Notes under the pieces: generated by a model
Databases searched by the model: none
The model's input: only the letters and a program-made list of their open reading frames with translations
What the model was told of the DNA's origin: nothing
Part shown: in pieces, positions 8,759 to 17,194 of the stretch
Layout of the letters: each line of letters starts with the position of its first letter
Position numbering within the stretch: the stretch's first letter is position 1
Program-made: the position numbers and the translations under genes
NCBI GenBank assembly: GCA_910585615.1
Contig: CAJUFO010000049.1
Coordinates: 1-31,678 of the forward strand
Direction of reading: 5' to 3'
Length of the DNA: 31,678 bases
Source: an uncultured Acetatifactor sp.
Lineage (GTDB): Bacteria; Bacillota; Clostridia; Lachnospirales; Lachnospiraceae

Positions 8759-10560
8759 CCCTCATCGCCTCCCATCCTTTCCAGCTCTTCCTGGACAATC
8801 CTGTAATATTCCTTTGCATAGCGGTACTGCTGGAGCGAATACTCTCCGAACTCCACCCCCAGGTTCCGCTTGAACTCACACCAATTGCTCCATAGCAGGC
8901 CGCAAGCCGCGATATAGCAGTATATCTTAATCCTCGTCTCCCTGCCGCATCCCTCTGTGAAATATGCATCTATGAGCCTGTCCACATATTCCCTGCCATA
9001 CATGGCATAGATGCAGAACATGGCTATGTCCACATGTGGATCCTGCATCCCTGCGTACTCCCAGTCAATCAGCCTGACCTCTTCCCTGCCGTCTGCGTCT
9101 ATCAGAAGGAAATTGTCCGGCACAGCATCGATATGGGTGAGCACCTTCTCCTCTGCATGCGCGTCGATGTAGCCCCTCAGGCGGAACACGCTTTCTTTCG
9201 TCTTCTGGTAGTCCTTATAAATGGAAGGGGTGCCGTTCCACATCGACTCATAGAACCCAATCTGGGCGAAGATGTCGAATTCATTCCCGACAGCAAGCTT
9301 CATCCCATGGAACTCGCGGAGCCGCTCCATGCATCTCCTGACGTCATGTTCGTCAGACGGGTCACAGACCCTCGCCCTTTCCCAGAATACCGTGATCTTA
9401 TAGCCGTTCGCCGGGTCTATGTAAGCGATGTCGTCGCAGAGCCTCTTTCCGGCGACCGCCTGGTATACCGAGGCCTCCTGTCTGCGGTCGATGAGCCTGT
9501 CCGTCCCTTCGCCTGGGATGCGCATGATATATTTCCTGCCGCGACAGCTGAAGAGGAAGGAACGGTTCGTCATGCCTTTCTTCAGGACGGTTATATCTGT
9601 GATTTCATCTGGCCTTGCATGCAACACCTTGCAGATAATGTCGATGGCATCTGTCCTCAGCTGGCCGGATTCGCTGTCCAATTCCCTGAGCTGCTCATAT
9701 GTGTTAATCTCCACCACGTCCGAAGAGTGGACAACCTTGGCAGCTACAATCATCCTGTTACCTTGGTACAGGGCTTCCTCCCAGAATTTGTTCTCGTAGT
9801 CTTTATCCATGGCAAACGACTGAATTCTCTTCTTTACTATGTCGGCCTCTTTACCCGTCAGGTAGCTGATGCCGACCATCCCATTGCCGCCGGTATTAGG
9901 GAGAATCTTTACCAGCTCCATCTTACGGTTGACTCTTACGTCTGATGTCTCATCGACCAGGTCGGACACCATATACCAGGAATACAACTCCTGCCTGCGA
10001 AATGGGTTTCTGTCACACCAGATATCGCAGGGGACGATGTAAGTATTGTCAATCCTATCTGCAACAATGTTCAAAGAATGAATGTTGTTGGTACTTGCAT
10101 AAGCAGGGGCATAAGCCAGTCTCACTCCATATTCGTCAATCAGGTACTCGAATGAGTCCTTCATGAAACCGACCACAACTGTGATGTCCGCTACACCGAC
10201 TTCATGCAGCTGGACAATCAGGCGGTCTATCATCCGCTCCCCATTTACCTCCAGAAGAGCCTTCGGCGTACTGATGTTTATAGGAACCATCCGCATGCCA
10301 AACCCCGCTGCAAGTATGATGGCATTTGCCGGCATGCAGGATTTAAACAGCTCACGGGACTTGGCCGTCAGTTGTGCATGCCCATCAAGATAGCCACGGG
10401 ACATAAGATGCTTTAAAGAACGGTTCACCACGCCAAGCGAGTGCCCTGTTGTCTCTGACAAAATTCGCTGATTGATGAATGGCTCCTGATAGAGGCTATA
10501 GAGCATGTCGGATTCCTGTTTGGTCAGTTGTTCAAAATTCATTCCCCTTACGTTTTTCAT
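8746..10560 (-). CDS. Fusion of winged-helix domain, LicC-like nucleotidyltransferase and LicA-like choline kinase
   Basis: A protein of about 604 residues with three parts, numbered from the start at 10560. Residues 10-72 look like a MarR-type winged helix (LTKQESDMLYSLYQEP, then VNRSLKHLMSRGYLDG). Residues 78-300 are an NTP-transferase with AAGFGMRM (84-91) and STPKALLEVNG. Residues 305-600 are a choline-kinase/APH domain with the catalytic loop HIDAVPDN (476-483) and the metal motif IDWEYAG (498-504). It should phosphorylate choline and could also form CDP-choline. The reading frame is open to 10635; the ATG at 10560 was chosen for an AAGGGG-like site about 10 bases upstream, and 10542 is also possible. 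It lies between licD and licC. The winged helix may sense choline state or bind DNA; that is inference. Confidence 0.88.
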   Translation of the reverse strand: MKNVRGMNFEQLTKQESDMLYSLYQEPFINQRILSETTGHSLGVVNRSLKHLMSRGYLDGHAQLTAKSRELFKSCMPANAIILAAGFGMRMVPINISTPKALLEVNGERMIDRLIVQLHEVGVADITVVVGFMKDSFEYLIDEYGVRLAYAPAYASTNNIHSLNIVADRIDNTYIVPCDIWCDRNPFRRQELYSWYMVSDLVDETSDVRVNRKMELVKILPNTGGNGMVGISYLTGKEADIVKKRIQSFAMDKDYENKFWEEALYQGNRMIVAAKVVHSSDVVEINTYEQLRELDSESGQLRTDAIDIICKVLHARPDEITDITVLKKGMTNRSFLFSCRGRKYIMRIPGEGTDRLIDRRQEASVYQAVAGKRLCDDIAYIDPANGYKITVFWERARVCDPSDEHDVRRCMERLREFHGMKLAVGNEFDIFAQIGFYESMWNGTPSIYKDYQKTKESVFRLRGYIDAHAEEKVLTHIDAVPDNFLLIDADGREEVRLIDWEYAGMQDPHVDIAMFCIYAMYGREYVDRLIDAYFTEGCGRETRIKIYCYIAACGLLWSNWCEFKRNLGVEFGEYSLQQYRYAKEYYRIVQEELERMGGDEGCIR

Positions 10561-10609
10561 GAACTTTGGCTTCCCCTTTCTTGTGAACATGAAGATATTC
10601 AATACCCGC

Positions 10610-11464
10610 CTATCTCCAATAAGCAAAATAGTCATGGTTGGATTTCCTATTTTCTTCAGGAGGAAGCCTTAAATATTCTCCATACTCTGCCGTCAAATAA
10701 GCTTCAGCATTTTGTGGACAATTCAAATAATACCCTTCAAATTCCATCTTCTTTCCAATTCCAAAAACTTCCTCTGGCAAAACACGGTATGCATGCACAC
10801 AGTAAGGTTTTCTTTGGTCAGACATTTTGACTGTCTGGAGTTCTTTTGCTTTGCTTATTTTATTCTGCCAATGCATATTTCCCATAAACTTTGCATATCG
10901 ATACAGCATATATTTCATAAATGACTTCGCTGGAGACTTGGCTGGCCAGAAATTTTGCATCCCACTAAATTCAAGCAACTTAGTCTCTCTATAGATTTTT
11001 CGGGATAACCTTTTTGTTCGTGATTTTTCACAAAGAAAAAAATCCATGGGAAATATATCAATAAATAATCCCATTCTATTTGTTTCACGCATATATATAT
11101 TTTTTAACAAGGTTTTACGATCACTGATTTTTCCAAAATAAAATAAATAATTTTTATCTTTTTCAAAACAATAAAAGTCATAAGGCATCTTCCATGTATA
11201 ACTTAATTCTATCAACCTGTCATAGTCTTTTCTTGGCATACAGATATCCATATCATCATCCCATGGAATGAAGCCTTTATGACGAACCGCTCCCAGTAGA
11301 GTTCCATAAGCCAAATAATATGTAAGATTATGTTCCTGGCAATATGCATCAAACTCAACCATCATATCTAATAACCTTCGCTTTGCCTCTTCCGGTGTAA
11401 CTTCTTTCAATTTCTGATATTCTGGGATTTGAATTGTTGAGTTAGGATCTATATTTGTATTCAT
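10610..11464 (-). CDS. licD: LicD family phosphocholine transferase
   Basis: A 284-residue LicD-family protein. LicD enzymes move phosphocholine from CDP-choline to a sugar of a surface glycan or teichoic acid. The signature block lies at residues 54-73: GTLLGAVRHKGFIPWDDDMD, with the acidic metal-binding cluster typical of these nucleotidyltransferase-fold enzymes; a second acidic motif, LFIDIFPMD, follows. The ATG has GAGGAT 8 bases upstream. It starts 5 bp after the DUF6625 gene and is followed by the kinase fusion gene. A related use in the family is transfer of other phosphodiester groups such as ribitol phosphate, but the LicC and kinase neighbours favour phosphocholine. Confidence 0.9.
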   Translation of the reverse strand: MNTNIDPNSTIQIPEYQKLKEVTPEEAKRRLLDMMVEFDAYCQEHNLTYYLAYGTLLGAVRHKGFIPWDDDMDICMPRKDYDRLIELSYTWKMPYDFYCFEKDKNYLFYFGKISDRKTLLKNIYMRETNRMGLFIDIFPMDFFLCEKSRTKRLSRKIYRETKLLEFSGMQNFWPAKSPAKSFMKYMLYRYAKFMGNMHWQNKISKAKELQTVKMSDQRKPYCVHAYRVLPEEVFGIGKKMEFEGYYLNCPQNAEAYLTAEYGEYLRLPPEENRKSNHDYFAYWR

Positions 11465-11469
11465 CTGTT

Positions 11470-12438
11470 TTATCCTCTATTCTGTTTTAATGCCAAAAAT
11501 TCATTTTCCACTTTACTTTTTATTTTGCTGATATTTCTAGAGCAGAATTTTACCGTCTCCCACAGCTCAACAATCCAGCCTGAATTATGGTTATACATTT
11601 CTATTTCATCCAGCGCAGGCATCCCCCTCCTCTTTTCAACAAAACCATCTGGAGTAATATAAAACGCTTTAATTGTCTTCCAATCAATCTCTGCATTCGC
11701 TGGTAACTTACGCCGAAAATGCATATAAATAAACTCTTCAGCTAAAATTCTTCCATTCTTCTCGTAGGCTCTATACAGCTTTCCATCTTCGTAATAAAAT
11801 ACCTGATGTTTATAGTTCCTATCACAGGCTTTCAGGCGAAAGCGCTTATGGAAAGTCTTTATCTCTGCAAAGATTCGTTTTGTAAACATGGGCAGTCCAT
11901 TATGTTCATAAATGGAATATATACCATCTGTCTCATCAAATGCAAAATTTTCATTCTGTGTCAGAACCGCTTTATAATCACCGCAACGACTTCCATCTAA
12001 TCTGAAGTAATTATTGCATTTATCCGTATTCCGATATAGAGCAAGATGACCCAATGGAAGAAATTTATCATACTCCTTCAGATGGTACATCTCAGCAAAC
12101 CTCCTAATGTCCCCCCATATCAGGTCAAAGTCGCAGTGCCCCCAATAGTCATACTCCTTTAGGTAATCATCCATGATAACCCCATATACAGGTTTAAAAT
12201 CACATAGCTTATAAGGCTGCTGTAAAAAGACTTCCATCCCCAGCTTAGCCTCCGCCCGTTGCTTTACCTCCTGTAAAGACATTTCGATTACCCTCACATT
12301 TCCTGGTACATTGCCAATCCCTATATCAGTAACCAAAAAGAAATCTATGGTTTCATTATCAGCGCATGACCTCAGCCAATATGGCATCCAATCTGGGAAA
12401 ACCCCATAATAAAATCCAATCACAGCTATCCTCAACAT
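11470..12438 (-). CDS. DUF6625 family protein, putative glycosyltransferase
   Basis: A 322-residue cytoplasmic protein without signal peptide. It matches, from memory, DUF6625, a group found in polysaccharide clusters of Firmicutes and resembling GT-A glycosyltransferases. Visible landmarks are the N-terminal strand MLRIAVIGFYYG, the central YKLCDFKPVYG, and the DxD-like GHCDFDLIWGD, which could hold a metal-nucleotide-sugar. The ATG has AAAGGA 8 bases upstream. It ends 5 bp before licD. Its start follows the remains of an acyltransferase gene by only a few bases, so the current gene order was probably produced by loss of the DNA in between. Sugar donor and acceptor are unknown. Confidence 0.78.
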   Translation of the reverse strand: MLRIAVIGFYYGVFPDWMPYWLRSCADNETIDFFLVTDIGIGNVPGNVRVIEMSLQEVKQRAEAKLGMEVFLQQPYKLCDFKPVYGVIMDDYLKEYDYWGHCDFDLIWGDIRRFAEMYHLKEYDKFLPLGHLALYRNTDKCNNYFRLDGSRCGDYKAVLTQNENFAFDETDGIYSIYEHNGLPMFTKRIFAEIKTFHKRFRLKACDRNYKHQVFYYEDGKLYRAYEKNGRILAEEFIYMHFRRKLPANAEIDWKTIKAFYITPDGFVEKRRGMPALDEIEMYNHNSGWIVELWETVKFCSRNISKIKSKVENEFLALKQNRG

Positions 12439-12439
12439 G

Positions 12440-12709
12440 TCATTTCCTTTCTTTACTACGCTCTTTTCTTCCCAAAACCCACGGCAGATATCTATTAATT
12501 ACCATTGCTGGAATCACTAAAAGGAATGACATTGCAACAGTTATATACGTATCCTGCTATAAAGAAAAATGCCGTGAGAAAAATGGGCGATAAAATTGTG
12601 CAAAGTTTTCCGTCCCGCTTTGCAAATGCGAAAGCATCACAAACATAATGCAAATATATTTGCCGATGTCTATCCATTCGATTCTCCCATTATCATATAT
12701 ATCAGTCAT
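12440..12709 (-). pseudogene. Acyltransferase-3 gene reduced to its two ends
   Basis: Reading leftwards from an ATG at 12709, the frame gives RIEWIDIGKYICIMFVMLSH and then FFLTAFFFIAGYVYN, the typical first two membrane segments of an acyltransferase-3 (Acyl_transf_3) protein. At about 12545 the frame breaks. From there to the stop at 12440 a second frame reads MSFLLVIPAMVINRYLPWVL followed by GRKERSKERK, which is the typical last helix and basic tail of the same family. About 250 central residues are missing, including most membrane segments. The gene once probably O-acetylated the polysaccharide. The C-terminal piece ends about 2 bp from the start of the DUF6625 gene. Interpreted as an internal deletion with a frameshift. 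Confidence 0.72.
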
Positions 12710-12752
12710 CGCTTAACCCTGAATACCTTCCCTCTACAAACATCCATGCTTT

Positions 12753-12926
12753 TTACGTGGCAATTCCAGCCCCTAAATATTCTTCCGCTATAATCCTCTT
12801 TTGGATAAAATGGTATTGCACTTCTTTCTCTTTCCAATAAGCCTCTTCAAGCCAAATGTATAGTTTTTCTTTGGCATCCTTGACATCCAATCTTGACCTA
12901 TGCCGCGGTGAAAGCCATACGATTAA
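12753..12926 (-). pseudogene. 3' fragment of a TupA-like ATP-grasp gene
   Basis: A minus-strand frame of 57 codons ending in TAA at 12753 has no start codon of its own. Its sequence (AKEKLYIWLEEAYW, then HFIQKRIIAEEYLG) resembles the segment near the end of the ATP-grasp domain of TupA-like proteins (PF14305), where a WLK...YY run is followed by PRIIAEEYL. These genes are common in Gram-positive capsule and teichuronopeptide clusters. Here only this segment remains, 14 bases after the hexapeptide acetyltransferase gene. Family assignment rests on a short match, so it is moderate. Confidence 0.55.
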
Positions 12927-12939
12927 TTATTCTTTCTCC

Positions 12940-13479
12940 TTAGATTCCTGTCAGATAATCTTTGCTCGCATTTTCCTTGTAATATATTTTTCCCGGATTT
13001 CCAATTACAACAGAATGATTCGGTACATCAAAATCAACCATTGAATTGGCCGTTACCAAAACATCATCACCTATTTTCACATTGCCGACCACAGTGGAAT
13101 TTACACATAATGTTACCCGATTGCCAATCACTGGCACTCCTTCCCTTTTCCCACTGCGGACAGAGCCAACGGTACATCCTTTAAACAAAGTCACATTATG
13201 GCCTAAGATTGCCCGAGAATTAACAGTAATGTTAAATGGATGCAATAGTAGCAGACCTCCGTCAATGTTTCTGAAACATATTTCCAATCCATATCTATTT
13301 TCATAATGCCTGCATACACATCCACTTAAGCGGGAAAGTAATTGATTATTACATGTACTCAATCTTCCCCAGAAGCAAAATCTCAGGTTTCGGTGCTTCA
13401 TTGTCCTCATTACCCCCCCCAAGAATTTCCACTGTTTCTGTGTCATTACATAATAGTCTTCAAAATATGACTTAAACAT
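12940..13479 (-). CDS. Serine acetyltransferase-like hexapeptide-repeat acetyltransferase
   Basis: A 179-residue protein with a short helical N-terminus and a left-handed beta-helix of hexapeptide repeats from about residue 70 to 165 (LLHPFNITVNSRAILGHNVT, then VIGNRVTLCVNSTVVGNVKI, ending in VVIGNPGKI). It belongs to the CysE-like/WcaF-like family that transfers acetyl from acetyl-CoA. Inside a polysaccharide operon the acceptor is more likely a sugar than serine. The ATG at 13479 overlaps the end of the flippase gene by 8 bases, with a G-rich site upstream. The ATP-grasp fragment follows. In this cluster it is the only intact acetyltransferase, since the acyltransferase-3 gene is broken. 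Confidence 0.85.
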   Translation of the reverse strand: MFKSYFEDYYVMTQKQWKFLGGVMRTMKHRNLRFCFWGRLSTCNNQLLSRLSGCVCRHYENRYGLEICFRNIDGGLLLLHPFNITVNSRAILGHNVTLFKGCTVGSVRSGKREGVPVIGNRVTLCVNSTVVGNVKIGDDVLVTANSMVDFDVPNHSVVIGNPGKIYYKENASKDYLTGI

Positions 13480-15013
13480 CTTTTCTTTGCCCCCATACCG
13501 GAATCATTGATGCCACAAACCGAACAGTTTCGTGATACAATGGAATTCTATATCCGCAGCAAAATATCACAACATTAGGCACAATCATGCATATAGCAAT
13601 TTTTAGGATGAATGAAATTATCCCGGAAAATGGAATAAAATTACATATTACAAAAGTTATCGTACCAGCTAAAAATGTCAAAGCCAGACAGACCAAATTG
13701 GCCAAGTAATACTTCCGGGTACTGCATTTTAAACATCGCCTGAAAAAAACTCTTGTCTCCCAAGGCAAAGACACAAACAGCATGCTCAGGATTGTAGATA
13801 TCAGGACTCCATTGATTCCTATTATCTGCACTAGAAGTATGTTTATCGTTAGGTTGACTATAATCTCTGCATACGGACGTAGGCAATCCTCGGCCCAAAG
13901 CCCAGCGGCGTCTTTATAAAGCAGTACTGTCTGTCGGCTTTTCCACACATAAAAATACACAACCAGCAGCAGCACCGTTTCAATCCCCAGCATTAAAGTT
14001 TCCCCCATCCATAGCTCCATCATTGGCTGGTATAGACAAAGAAAACATATTGCGCACCAGCCTACGAGCCAGAGATTCAATACCGTAAACTTATCGAAAT
14101 CCTTCTGGTTCTTTTCTATACGCTCTGAGACCAGGCTATTTCCGATTCCTGCCAGCACTGCCTGATATATGATATCCAACAGCCCTGATACAGCAGACAT
14201 CAAATAATAATAATTATTATAAATGGTTACCATCTGTAGTCCCAGAAACGCTGAAATCACAATCGTGTCCACTGAATTCACGACTACTCTAGAAAGTTTA
14301 TGCCCAAACAAATCCTTGACGCTGGAAAAAATGAACCTTATATCCTGTTTATCAATTGTTTCCGGTTTTACGAAATTCGAATATTTGCGCTTTACATATC
14401 TGGCAGTGACGATATTTTCTATTATAGTAAAAATAGGAAGCCATATCACATATACATAATAGTTTGCAAAGCATAGAAGACAAACTATCTGCATAAGGTA
14501 AAGTCCCGTGTGCACTGCCATACCAATCATGGAAATGATGTCACGCCTTTGAAAAGCCGACAATATAGTCGAGCGGTAGGAGGCAATGAAATAACTCACC
14601 ACTGTATTCACGAGATACAGCAAATATAAAAAATAAATATTAATATCATCAGGATATTGCCCGTGTATGAAATGTGGCAAAAACGGAAGAACCAACAAAC
14701 CGCCCAGCAAAATAATAAGTCCTATTACTCGATAAACATATTTATATAGAGATACCAGCGCACATATCCTTCTGTTATCCTCCTCCGCAATCGGTCGGTA
14801 AAGATGGAAGACCATCGCGCTCCCCATGCCGAGTTCCGTAAGATTGAGCACCTGCAATATGGAAGTGAAAAGACTGCCCAGACCAAGATATTCCGTTCCA
14901 AGCTCCCGAATCAATACTGTCCGCAGGATAAATGGACATATAATCGTCACTGTCTTATTCAACACTCCAATTTCGATATTCCTTATTGCATTCTTTTTCC
15001 GCTCCAGCTTCAT
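13472..15013 (-). CDS. Wzx-like polysaccharide flippase
   Basis: A 513-residue, strongly hydrophobic protein with about 12-14 membrane segments. It belongs to the MATE-like/polysaccharide transport superfamily that flips undecaprenyl-linked repeat units across the membrane. The N-terminus RKKNAIRNIEIGVLNKTVTI and the loop TEYLGLGSLFTSILQVLNLT are typical of Gram-positive oligosaccharide flippases. The ATG at 15013 with AGGA about 9 bases upstream is the only reasonable start. This start lies 59 bases inside the end of the upstream polymerase gene, a longer overlap than others in the operon. Together with the polymerase it indicates a Wzx/Wzy-dependent assembly route. Confidence 0.9.
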   Translation of the reverse strand: MKLERKKNAIRNIEIGVLNKTVTIICPFILRTVLIRELGTEYLGLGSLFTSILQVLNLTELGMGSAMVFHLYRPIAEEDNRRICALVSLYKYVYRVIGLIILLGGLLVLPFLPHFIHGQYPDDINIYFLYLLYLVNTVVSYFIASYRSTILSAFQRRDIISMIGMAVHTGLYLMQIVCLLCFANYYVYVIWLPIFTIIENIVTARYVKRKYSNFVKPETIDKQDIRFIFSSVKDLFGHKLSRVVVNSVDTIVISAFLGLQMVTIYNNYYYLMSAVSGLLDIIYQAVLAGIGNSLVSERIEKNQKDFDKFTVLNLWLVGWCAICFLCLYQPMMELWMGETLMLGIETVLLLVVYFYVWKSRQTVLLYKDAAGLWAEDCLRPYAEIIVNLTINILLVQIIGINGVLISTILSMLFVSLPWETRVFFRRCLKCSTRKYYLANLVCLALTFLAGTITFVICNFIPFSGIISFILKIAICMIVPNVVIFCCGYRIPLYHETVRFVASMIPVWGQRKDV

Positions 15014-16142
15014 AATTTATAGTCCTATCTTCTGTCAGAATTTTCCTACCAGACCTGTCAAAAATCATATCTATGATAAAGAGCAAAGAGTAATTCATAA
15101 TAACATTTGTAATGAAGTTCTCTGAGAAGCCATATATAGCAAAAAAACCGAGAATCAGAATCTCTTTTATCCTATTTTGACTTTTATACTGTTTTAACAA
15201 TTTCGTATATCCATATATCAATAAGAAAAAGGTAATTGACCCAAATGCTACATATGTGTATATATATGCATTGTCCAGCGGCACACCTTCTCCGTCTATA
15301 TAATGGCCAAATAATGAAAACGGATATTTTTGCAAAAAATCATTCGCGCAGGCTATTCTGGAACCTAGATATTTATCCGTTACTGCCCTGACATGTTTAT
15401 TATTGTATATAATACTTAACACTAAACTTCCAATGCCTATCAGAAAGTAACTGTGTACGAAAAACCATAATATGGCTCTTTTTAACAGTCTAAAAACAGG
15501 GTGTTTTGTCTTCACAAAAATTACGGTCAATGGCAATAACAGCGTCAATATAAATCCTGTCCTCGTAATTGTGTACCGATATAGCCAAAAGTTAATAGCC
15601 GATATGGCTATAACCGACTTAATTCCTATTTTCTCATAGTATAGATAGATATACATTGTCACAAGAATAAATAATGTCAAATGCGCCACATTAGGATGCC
15701 CTACCCCCAGTCCATAGCGCATTAGCCGTACCCCGGCTCTCCACTCATACTTTAAAGAATTTGCCAACATTCCATGTGTCGCCAGATATACTGTTACTAA
15801 AAACATAGGCATTCTGACCCAGAATCCTATCTTGAGTATTTCCCTCATATTTTGTCTTTTCGCAGTACATATTGCCAACACAGTCAACAAAATCGTAGCC
15901 TTTTTAGCAGTTAACATAACCATTCCGCCCACACTTACTAAAAATACACATAAGCGAAGCTCTCTTTGTGTGAATCTAATGGTATACGCCCCAAACAAAA
16001 CTAATATTATGGCCGCATATGTCAGGATTTGCATAAGAGGTTCTTCTCCAGCAAGATTTAGCCCTTTCCCAAACATCAATATCAGCCAAAATATATAGTA
16101 CATAATGTCCCCATAAGCATTTATTTTCGTTCTCAGTTTCAC
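14955..16142 (-). CDS. Wzy-like O-antigen/polysaccharide polymerase
   Basis: A 395-residue membrane protein with about ten hydrophobic segments and a long polar loop near residues 245-280 (around KYLGSRIACANDFLQKYPF). It is poorly conserved, as is usual for Wzy proteins. The topology and the place next to a flippase identify it as the probable polymerase that joins lipid-linked repeat units on the outer face of the membrane. The start is GTG at 16142, sharing four bases (GTGA) with the stop of the upstream glycosyltransferase, with AAGGTG 5 bases upstream. The last 59 bases overlap the flippase gene. An EpsG-type or ligase role is possible. Confidence 0.8.
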   Translation of the reverse strand: MKLRTKINAYGDIMYYIFWLILMFGKGLNLAGEEPLMQILTYAAIILVLFGAYTIRFTQRELRLCVFLVSVGGMVMLTAKKATILLTVLAICTAKRQNMREILKIGFWVRMPMFLVTVYLATHGMLANSLKYEWRAGVRLMRYGLGVGHPNVAHLTLFILVTMYIYLYYEKIGIKSVIAISAINFWLYRYTITRTGFILTLLLPLTVIFVKTKHPVFRLLKRAILWFFVHSYFLIGIGSLVLSIIYNNKHVRAVTDKYLGSRIACANDFLQKYPFSLFGHYIDGEGVPLDNAYIYTYVAFGSITFFLLIYGYTKLLKQYKSQNRIKEILILGFFAIYGFSENFITNVIMNYSLLFIIDMIFDRSGRKILTEDRTINYEAGAEKECNKEYRNWSVE

Positions 16143-17194
16143 GATTCACCTTTTCCGAAATCAGTACCATTTTTTATTTGATTTGTTATTGATTTCCCCA
16201 TACTAAATCTTGAAAAAGAATCTAAATACTTAATACGTGCTCTTTGAGCAATACATAATCTGGTTTTATTGTCCATTAGAAGCCTTGACACCACGGATTG
16301 AAATTTTATATTATCTTTTTCCACGAGCACCCCATCTACACCGTCCTCAATATACATTTCTCCCAATGTACTTGGTACCGTAACCACGACCAGCTTTTCA
16401 TATGACATTGCCTTCAACAGAACCGTATCCCCGGAACAAATCGTGCCGTCAAGAATCGGAATAATCATCATTTTACAGTTTGCTATGTATGGAAATTGCC
16501 TATCCCCTGTTATGTCTTTCCTATGTATCACATTTGGTGGGAAAGCCGCTTTCGGATGAAAGGTATCACTTGCTATAACAAGAATTTCATCCTCCGGCAT
16601 TTTCCTCCACGCATCCACCAGAAATTCAAAATCTCTATTGGAACGTCCGATAGAAAAAGAATAATTATTGTATTCCACTTTCGAATCTTTCCATTTGCTA
16701 TACGTATCCGGTAACCCGAAATGTGTCACAATAAATTTGCTTTTCGGCAGATGGAATTCCTGTGCACAAAGCTCCGCATAATTCCAGGATGGCACATGAA
16801 TATAATCCAGATATTTACTTTGCAAGCAAAACACCATCCACTTTTTATACCAATATCCCATCCAGCCAGATTTCTTTTTATATGTGAAATTAACCACGAC
16901 TACAGCATTGCATTTTTCTTTCTGTAGCAAACGGCAGTAAAAAGCATAAAAAAGAGCAAAAAACTGCTGCCATCCAATCACATAGTTAAAAGATTGGCAA
17001 TGGTGGGCAAAATGAAAGGGATATATGAAGTAAGTAAAATACCTTTTCATGTTGTTCCATTTTCCGTGTCCGCCATTGCAGATTTTGCTGCGAACATCAA
17101 AGGCTTCCCCAAAAACCTCCTGCATCCCTGCGGCAAACTCCTGGATTTCCTCTTCCTCACAATCTGCCAGAATAATGTTCCTTCTATTAGCCAT
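16139..17194 (-). CDS. Glycosyltransferase, GT4-like
   Basis: A 351-residue protein without signal peptide. Its C-terminal half resembles GT-B glycosyltransferases: a strand GRSNRDFEFLVDAW that corresponds to the usual start of the second Rossmann domain, and a donor-site region CSGDTVLLKAMSYEKLVVVT with the expected acidic/glycine pattern. The N-terminal half is less typical and contains several aromatic segments, perhaps membrane-associated. It would add one sugar to the lipid-linked repeat unit. The ATG at 17194 overlaps the upstream glycosyltransferase gene by 8 bases; a G-rich site lies about 10 bases upstream. Sugar and linkage cannot be told. Confidence 0.8.
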   Translation of the reverse strand: MANRRNIILADCEEEEIQEFAAGMQEVFGEAFDVRSKICNGGHGKWNNMKRYFTYFIYPFHFAHHCQSFNYVIGWQQFFALFYAFYCRLLQKEKCNAVVVVNFTYKKKSGWMGYWYKKWMVFCLQSKYLDYIHVPSWNYAELCAQEFHLPKSKFIVTHFGLPDTYSKWKDSKVEYNNYSFSIGRSNRDFEFLVDAWRKMPEDEILVIASDTFHPKAAFPPNVIHRKDITGDRQFPYIANCKMMIIPILDGTICSGDTVLLKAMSYEKLVVVTVPSTLGEMYIEDGVDGVLVEKDNIKFQSVVSRLLMDNKTRLCIAQRARIKYLDSFSRFSMGKSITNQIKNGTDFGKGES

